A stretch of DNA of 9,872 bases from an uncultured Aquincola sp. GTDB taxonomy: Bacteria > Pseudomonadota > Gammaproteobacteria > Burkholderiales > Burkholderiaceae. The translations under genes and the position numbers were made by a program. The stretch is taken from positions 1-9,872 of the forward strand of contig CAKZXL010000243.1 in NCBI GenBank assembly GCA_937883885.1, written 5' to 3'. This document shows positions 5,255 through 9,872 of the stretch, in pieces. Under the pieces are notes generated by a model. It was not told the DNA's origin and did not search any database. It saw nothing but the letters and a program-made list of their open reading frames with translations. Position 1 is the first letter of the stretch. The number at the start of each line of letters is the position of its first letter.

Positions 5255-6021
5255 AGCGTGGCCCCGCTGGCCTGCTCCATCGCCTGTGACACGGCGGTGC
5301 AGCAGCGGATGAATTCGGCACTGCTGCGAAAGGCCGGCGTGCGCGGGTAGGGCGCATCCACCGTCAACTCCGCGGCCACGCGGCCCGGGCGCGCGGCCAT
5401 CACCACGATGCGCTGGCTGAGGAACACCGCCTCGTACACGCTGTGGGTGACGAAAAGCGCGGTGAAGGCATCACGCTGCCACAGCGCCAGCAAATCCTGG
5501 TTGAGCTTGAAGCGGGTGATCTCGTCGAGCGCGGCGAAGGGCTCGTCCAGCAGCAGCAGCGAAGGGCGCGTGACCAGCGCACGTGCGATGGAGGCACGCA
5601 TCTTCATGCCGCCCGACAGCTCGCGCGGCAGGGCGCGCGCGAAGTCGGCCAGGCCCACCGCCGACAGCGCGGCCTGCACCGCGGCATCGGCTTCGGCCCG
5701 CGGCGCGCCGCGCAGGCGCAGCGGCAGGCGCACGTTGTCCTGCACGCTGGCCCAGGGCATCAGCGTGGGTTCCTGGAACACGTAGCCGACGTCGTCGGGC
5801 GGGCGCTGCACCTGGCCACTGCTGGGCTCGTCCAGCCCCGACAGCAGCCGCAGCACGGTGCTCTTGCCGCAGCCCGAAGGCCCCAGCAGGCTGACGAACT
5901 CGCCACGCGCTGCCTGCAGGCTCACGTCGGCCAGCGCGGTGACGCCGTTGGCGAAACGGCGGCTGACCTGTTGCAGCGCCAGGAAGGGTTCGTCGGACAC
6001 GGAGGGAGACCTTGCTTGCAT
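5251..6021 (-). CDS. ABC transporter ATPase, NitT/TauT (SsuB/TauB) type
   Basis: A 256-residue ATP-binding subunit with every expected motif: Walker A GPSGCGKST at residues 47-55, Q-loop FQEPTLMPW with Gln83, signature LSGGM at 135-139, Walker B LLLLDEP at 155-161 with Glu160, D-loop ALD at 164-166, and H-loop His193 in VTHS. LMPW after the Q-loop and TRFKLNQDLL after the D-loop are typical of the nitrate/sulfonate/taurine group. It powers import through the permease encoded just downstream, with a four-base overlap. The C-terminus ends in a short tail with two adjacent Cys (RCC). The ATG at 6021 has no visible Shine-Dalgarno, and no better in-frame start was found. Confidence 0.92.
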   Translation of the reverse strand: MQARSPSVSDEPFLALQQVSRRFANGVTALADVSLQAARGEFVSLLGPSGCGKSTVLRLLSGLDEPSSGQVQRPPDDVGYVFQEPTLMPWASVQDNVRLPLRLRGAPRAEADAAVQAALSAVGLADFARALPRELSGGMKMRASIARALVTRPSLLLLDEPFAALDEITRFKLNQDLLALWQRDAFTALFVTHSVYEAVFLSQRIVVMAARPGRVAAELTVDAPYPRTPAFRSSAEFIRCCTAVSQAMEQASGATL

Positions 6022-6156
6022 GGGCGCGGATGATGCCGCAGCCCCCCATCCCTAAGCCGGCATCCCCAGCTTGGCTGGCGCGGCATGGCGGCCGAACGCG
6101 GCTGCGCTTATGGTGAAGGCAGCCCTCTGCTGTGCCCTTTTTGCCAGGAGCCCGCC
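6022..6156. other. Divergent intergenic region of 135 bases
   Basis: This spacer must carry the promoters for both the minus-strand ATPase-permease pair and the plus-strand metalloprotease. No convincing -35/-10 pair was seen on either strand. The only clear signal is AGGAG at 6146-6150, 6 bases before the ATG at 6157. Confidence 0.5.
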
Positions 6157-7215
6157 ATGACCACCGCCACACCCGAAGACCGGCCTTTCCGCCCCGCGGC
6201 CCGCTGCTGCTACGACCGCATCCTGCCGCGCAACCTGATGCGGCCGCAGCCGCTGGCCGCGCCCATGCCCGGCGGCCGTGCGCGTGCGATTGCGGTGCGC
6301 GGCAGCACCTGGGTCAATGGCAGCACGCTGAAAGTGCGCTTCATGGGCGGCAACGCCAGCCAGCGCGCCATCGCGCGTGAAGAAGCCGGCTGGTGGGAGG
6401 CGGTGGCGAACCTGCACTTTGAGTTCGGCAATGCGCCCAATGCCGACATCCGCATCAGCTTCGATGCCAACGACGGCGCCTGGTCGATGATCGGCACCGA
6501 CGCACGCAGCGTGCCGCTGAACCAGGCCACGATGAACCTGGGTTTTCTCGACGGCGGCACCGCGGCGCATGAGTTCGGCCACGCCATCGGCCTGGGGCAC
6601 GAGCATTCCAACCCGGCCGGCGGCATCCAGTGGAACGAGCCGGTGGTAATCGCCGCGCTGGCCGGCCCACCCAACTTCTGGGACGAGGCCACGGTGCGGC
6701 ACAACGTGTTCCGCAAGTACGCGGTCGACCAGATCAACGGCACCGCGTTCGATCCCGACTCGATCATGCTCTACGCCTTTCCGGCGGAATGGACGCTGAA
6801 CAACGTGGCCACGCATGCCAACGAGGTGCTGTCGCAGCTGGACAAGGCCTTCATCGCCGGCGCCAAGATGTACCCGCGCAGCAGCCCGGGGGTGGAGCGG
6901 GCCACGCCGCTGGTGGCGGGCGCGGCGCGGCTGCAGCAAAGCATCGGCCACCCTGGCGAAGAAGACGTGTTCCTGCTGCAGGCCGACACAGAGGCGGTCT
7001 ACGAGATCGACACCCGCGGCGCCACCGACGTGTACATGAAGCTGTTCGGCCCCGACAGCCCGACCGCATTGATCGCCGAGGACGACGACAGCGGCTATGG
7101 CCAGAACGCGCGCATCAGCAAGGCGCTGCTGCCCGGCCGCTACTGGGTGCAGGTGCGGCACTACGACCGCAGCAATGGCACGGGGCGCTACACCATCGGC
7201 GCCAAGAAGCGCTGA
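6157..7215 (+). CDS. Zincin metalloprotease (M12A/M10-like) with C-terminal PPC domain
   Basis: A 352-residue predicted zinc endopeptidase. The frame opens at 6085, but AGGAG six bases before the ATG at 6157 sets the start. Residues 50-100 contain the strands usual before the active site, with WWEAVANLHFEF. The zinc site is HEFGHAIGLGH, with His138, Glu139, His142 and His148, followed by EH. A Met-turn SIMLY lies at 202-206. The extended site HExxHxxGxxH with HEH is intermediate between astacin-type (M12A) and matrixin-type (M10) zincins. Residues from about 265 to the end (GEEDVFLLQADTEAVYEID, SGYGQNARI, GRYWVQVRHYDRSNGTGRYTI) look like a PPC beta-sandwich, normally found in secreted proteases. 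The N-terminus has no hydrophobic signal segment and no pro-peptide-like stretch. It is transcribed alone, divergent from the ATPase gene and convergent with the phospholipase gene 10 bases away. Confidence 0.88.
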   Translation: MTTATPEDRPFRPAARCCYDRILPRNLMRPQPLAAPMPGGRARAIAVRGSTWVNGSTLKVRFMGGNASQRAIAREEAGWWEAVANLHFEFGNAPNADIRISFDANDGAWSMIGTDARSVPLNQATMNLGFLDGGTAAHEFGHAIGLGHEHSNPAGGIQWNEPVVIAALAGPPNFWDEATVRHNVFRKYAVDQINGTAFDPDSIMLYAFPAEWTLNNVATHANEVLSQLDKAFIAGAKMYPRSSPGVERATPLVAGAARLQQSIGHPGEEDVFLLQADTEAVYEIDTRGATDVYMKLFGPDSPTALIAEDDDSGYGQNARISKALLPGRYWVQVRHYDRSNGTGRYTIGAKKR

Positions 7216-7225
7216 GCTTGTTGCG

Positions 7226-9010
7226 TCAGAGCATCTCCTCCGGCGCCAGCGGCCCCAGCAGCTTCAGGCCCAGCCGCTTGAACACCGAGGTGTCGGGCTC
7301 ATGGGTGACGCGCAGCGCCTGGCCCTTGTCGTCGGTGTGGCTCCACAGCAGGCCGCCGTCTTCCAAGGACAGGCGCCAGGCCGCGCGGCGGGTGATTTCG
7401 GTCAGCAGCTCGTTGACCTGGGCGGCGAAGCGGGTGCTGCGCGTGACCAGGCCCATCTCGGTGTTGAGGTTGGCCGAGCGGGGGTCGAAGTTCATCGAGC
7501 CCACCACCACCGTGCCACCGTCCACCAGCATGGCCTTGGCATGCAGGTTGGTACGCGAATGCACGCCGCCGAAGCGCGGTGGCTGCGGCCCGCCGGGTTC
7601 GGCGCGCAGCTCGTACAGCTCCACGCCCAGCTTCAGCAGCGCTTCGCGGTAGCGGCTGTAGCCCAGGTACACCGCCGGCGCATCGGTGCCCGCCAACGAG
7701 GCCGTGAGGATGCGCACCCGGATGCCGCGCTGGCGCAGCTCGCGGATCACCGCCATGCCGGGCTGGCCCGGCACGAAGTAGGGCGTGACCAGGAAGACCT
7801 CCTGCCGGGCCGATCGCATCAGCCCCGCGAAGTCGTCGAACATGATCTCGTCGGGCGAGGGCGTGCCTTCGCTGCTGGTCTTGGAAGGCCGGTCGGCCCA
7901 CAGCCGCGCCGGCATCCACTGCAGCTTGAGCGGGCCGGCGCGCAAGGCATCGGCCTGGGCCTTGAGCCGCTCCAGCGTGGGCACGTCCAGGCCCGAAGGC
8001 GCGTCCATCGGGGCCGAGGCCACCGGCGGCAGCTTGGGCGCGCTGGCCGGCTCGCCGGGCGGCACTTCGGGCACGGCCTTGGAGGCGGCGGAAGCAGGCG
8101 GCCGCTCCGGCGGCACCGCGCGGGTGGGCGCGGTGACCGGTGCCGATTCCATGCGGGCGGCCTGGCTGGCGGCCGGCGCGGGCGAGCTGGCCTGGGGCGT
8201 GGCGGTGCCTGCCGCGGCCGAAGACAGCGGCGAATCGCCCGCCGCCGGCGCGGACCCGGCCTTGTCAGGCGAGATGATGGCGTCGGCCGGGTAGGCCAGC
8301 TCGCTGGCCCAGTAGCGGTCGAAGGTGGCCGACAGCTGCTGCACCACCGGACCGGCCACCAGCAGATCGAGGTCGACGAAGTTGGCGTCGGCGCCTTGCA
8401 GGAAGTAGGCGTCGCCCAGGTTGCGCCCGCCGGTGACGGCCAGCGCGTTGTCGGCCACCAGCTGCTTGTTGTGCATGCGGTTGTTGATGCGCCCCACGTC
8501 GTGCAGGGAGGCGATCACCCGCGTGGGCAGCGAAAAGCGCCCGCCCGGCAGCGGGTTGTACAGCCGCACTTCCATGCGCGGGTGGCGCGTCAGGCGCAGC
8601 AGTGCGTCGTCGGTGCCGCTGGTGTTGAAGTCGTCGATCAGCATGCGCACCCGCACGCCACGGTTGGCCGCCGCGCGCACCCGCTGCAGCAGCAGCCGGG
8701 TGCTGGCTTCGTTCAGCACCGCGTAGTACTGCAGGTCCAGCGTGTGCTCGGCCCCATCGACCAGCGCCAGCAGGGTGGACAAGGCTTCTTCACCGCCCGC
8801 CAGCAGCCGCACGCCCGACTGCGCCGGGCTGGCATTGCCGCGCTCGGCCGACACCTTGCGTGCGAAGGCGCTGGCCGTGGTGCCGGGGATGGCGCGGCTT
8901 TCGGTGCGGTGCGGCAGGGGCGGCAGAGCCGCGCAGGCCTGCAGGAAACACACGCTGGACAACGTGGCAGCGGACAGCAGATGGCGCAAAAAGGGGACCA
9001 TGGCGCGCAT
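7226..9010 (-). CDS. Phospholipase D family lipoprotein, ClsC/YmdC-like cardiolipin synthase
   Basis: A 594-residue protein with two phospholipase D halves. Residues 1-26 look like a lipoprotein signal ending in LQAC (Cys26 lipidated; Gln at -2 is tolerated but not ideal), which would place it in an envelope membrane. The first HKD motif is HNKQLVAD (His180, Lys182, Asp187) with GGRN after it; the second is HAKAMLVD (His490, Lys492, Asp497) with VGSMN after it. Both are intact. ClsC of E. coli makes cardiolipin from phosphatidylglycerol and phosphatidylethanolamine and is about 470 residues; the extra length here is an Ala/Pro/Ser-rich linker at about 249-340 between the halves. The start at 9010 has GAGGG just upstream, within a hairpin; an in-frame ATG at 9001 is an alternative. 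It follows the pirin gene by 89 bases and may be transcribed with it. Other PLD-family enzymes with the same motifs cannot be excluded. Confidence 0.9.
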   Translation of the reverse strand: MRAMVPFLRHLLSAATLSSVCFLQACAALPPLPHRTESRAIPGTTASAFARKVSAERGNASPAQSGVRLLAGGEEALSTLLALVDGAEHTLDLQYYAVLNEASTRLLLQRVRAAANRGVRVRMLIDDFNTSGTDDALLRLTRHPRMEVRLYNPLPGGRFSLPTRVIASLHDVGRINNRMHNKQLVADNALAVTGGRNLGDAYFLQGADANFVDLDLLVAGPVVQQLSATFDRYWASELAYPADAIISPDKAGSAPAAGDSPLSSAAAGTATPQASSPAPAASQAARMESAPVTAPTRAVPPERPPASAASKAVPEVPPGEPASAPKLPPVASAPMDAPSGLDVPTLERLKAQADALRAGPLKLQWMPARLWADRPSKTSSEGTPSPDEIMFDDFAGLMRSARQEVFLVTPYFVPGQPGMAVIRELRQRGIRVRILTASLAGTDAPAVYLGYSRYREALLKLGVELYELRAEPGGPQPPRFGGVHSRTNLHAKAMLVDGGTVVVGSMNFDPRSANLNTEMGLVTRSTRFAAQVNELLTEITRRAAWRLSLEDGGLLWSHTDDKGQALRVTHEPDTSVFKRLGLKLLGPLAPEEML

Positions 9011-9016
9011 GGTCCC
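8994..9016 (-). promoter_or_regulatory. Hairpin enclosing the ribosome-binding region and start of the PLD gene
   Basis: On the minus strand GGGACCATG (9016-9008) and CATGGTCCC (9002-8994) are perfect 9-base complements around a CGCGC loop. The 5' arm holds the end of the GAGGG ribosome-binding site and the ATG at 9010; the 3' arm contains the second in-frame ATG at 9001. In mRNA this would hide both starts. Confidence 0.5.
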
Positions 9017-9033
9017 TCTACCGGCTGTTACGG

Positions 9034-9046
9034 GTTGTCGGACAAC
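9034..9046. promoter_or_regulatory. Operator-like palindrome upstream of the PLD gene
   Basis: GTTGTC (9034-9039) and GACAAC (9041-9046) form a 6-bp dyad with one central base, 24 bases before the PLD start. Such sites can bind dimeric regulators, but a short dyad is weak evidence. Confidence 0.25.
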
Positions 9047-9099
9047 GCCTCAATGCGGTGCGGGTGGCCGCCCGGCTGACAGACGCTCACCCGCCCGCG

Positions 9100-9872
9100 T
9101 TACACGAAGCGGCCGGCGCGGAAGTCTTCGACGGCCTGGAAGATCTCGTCATTGCTGTTCATCACGAACGGACCGTACTGCGCGATGGGCTCGTTCAGCG
9201 GCTGGCCGGCGATCAGCAGCGCGCGGGTGGGCTGGTCGCCCGCCTGCAGCACCACGCCGTCGCTGCCCGGCGTGTTGGCCAGGATGGCCATGCGCTGCGC
9301 CGGCACCTGGCATTCACCCACGCGCAGGCCGCCGCGGTACACGTAAACAAAGGCGTTGTGCCCGGCCGGCAGCGCCTGCTCGAAGCGTGCACCCGGCTGC
9401 AGGTGCAGGTCCAGGTACAGCGGCTGGCTGCCCTCGCGCTGCACGGCGCCGGTCACGCCGTGCGTTTGCCCGGCGATCACACGCGCCTTCACACCGTCGC
9501 CCACGTATTCCGGGATCTCGGCGCTGGGAATGTCGCGGTACCAGGGCTCGCGCATCTTGTCCTTGGCCGGCAGGTTGAGCCACAGCTGGAAGCCTTCCAT
9601 GCGGCCGTCCTGCTGCTCGGGCAGTTCGCTGTGCACCACGCCGCGGCCGGCGGTCATCCACTGCACGCCGCCGTCGTCCAGCAGGCCTTCGTGGCCTGCG
9701 CTGTCACGGTGGCGCATCCGGCCGGCGATCATGTAGGTGATGGTCTCGAAACCGCGGTGCGGGTGGTCGGGGAAGCCGGCGATGTAGTCGTCCGGGTTGT
9801 CGGTGCCGAAGGCGTCCAGCATCAGGTACGGGTCCAGCCGCCGCTGCAGCGGCTGGGTGAGCACCCGGGTGA
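9100..9872 (-). CDS. Pirin family protein (5' end outside window)
   Basis: The frame ends in TAA at 9100-9102 and stays open to the right edge; the last codons read TRVLTQPLQRRLDP, which fits the interior of a pirin N-terminus, so the GTG at 9864 is not the true start. Pirins are two-cupin proteins binding iron; several bacterial ones have quercetin 2,3-dioxygenase activity. The metal-binding set is present: HPH in GFPDHPHRGFET (residues 34-36 counted from the codon at 9864) and HSE (78-80), giving three His and one Glu with spacing close to human pirin (H56, H58, H101, E103). The C-terminal cupin (about 135-225, PLYLDLHLQPG to YGPFVMN) is complete. The function in this organism is unknown; redox sensing or flavonoid cleavage are the usual suggestions. 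Confidence 0.9.
   Translation of the reverse strand, partial: TRVLTQPLQRRLDPYLMLDAFGTDNPDDYIAGFPDHPHRGFETITYMIAGRMRHRDSAGHEGLLDDGGVQWMTAGRGVVHSELPEQQDGRMEGFQLWLNLPAKDKMREPWYRDIPSAEIPEYVGDGVKARVIAGQTHGVTGAVQREGSQPLYLDLHLQPGARFEQALPAGHNAFVYVYRGGLRVGECQVPAQRMAILANTPGSDGVVLQAGDQPTRALLIAGQPLNEPIAQYGPFVMNSNDEIFQAVEDFRAGRFV

Noticed and set aside
6032..6062. ATGCCG/CGGCAT inverted repeat in the divergent spacer
   Set aside because: Only six pairs with a long loop; not distinguishable from chance.
6052..7161. Open frame of 369 codons on the minus strand
   Set aside because: It is antisense to the zincin gene, which has complete catalytic motifs; the antisense translation resembles no protein family.
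7097..9079. Open frame of 660 codons on the plus strand
   Set aside because: It is antisense to the phospholipase D gene, is rich in Arg, His, Gln and Gly as expected of a high-GC shadow frame, and has no recognisable domain.
9057..9094. GCGGGTG and CACCCGC as a terminator after the pirin gene
   Set aside because: The arms are separated by a long loop and no T-tract follows; short GC-only repeats are common at this composition.

Overview
This 9.9 kb window is high-GC bacterial chromosome. Protein content (NnrU, a PAP2 phosphatase, a NitT/TauT-type ABC importer, a ClsC-like phospholipase D lipoprotein, pirin) and strong G/C third-position bias suggest a betaproteobacterium of the order Burkholderiales. 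That placement is an inference from composition and gene style, not from a marker gene. No rRNA, tRNA, CRISPR array, insertion sequence or phage gene was seen.

Left part (1-2059): the 3' part of an nnrU-like membrane protein gene overlaps an alpha/beta-hydrolase gene by four bases (ATGA). A PAP2-type membrane phosphatase converges on the hydrolase and overlaps its 3' end by 20 bases.

Middle (2093-6021, minus strand apart from an insert): a NitT/TauT-type ABC importer. The ATPase (5251-6021) and permease (4457-5254) overlap by four bases. The substrate-binding protein (2093-3103) belongs with them but is separated by 1.35 kb. In between lies a plus-strand block: a structured, apparently non-coding stretch (about 3177-3452), a 61-residue orphan ORF with a perfect Shine-Dalgarno (3459-3644), a 78-residue protein resembling DUF5678 (3756-3992), and a retropepsin-like aspartic protease overlapping it by four bases (3989-4432). 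The DUF5678-like gene has lower GC than the flanks. The block reads as a cassette placed inside the importer locus.

Right part (6157-9872): a zincin metalloprotease with HEFGH and a distal His, a C-terminal PPC-like domain and no visible signal peptide; then, convergent to it, a ClsC/YmdC-like phospholipase D lipoprotein with an unusual Ala/Pro-rich linker; then a 5'-truncated pirin gene running off the right edge.

The most interesting parts are the DUF5678-like/retropepsin pair with hairpins on both sides of its coupled start, the structured leader ahead of the orphan ORF, the signal-less zincin, and the phospholipase D gene whose ribosome-binding region and start codon lie in a perfect 9-bp hairpin. 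Functions of the small proteins and the substrates of both proteases cannot be read from sequence.
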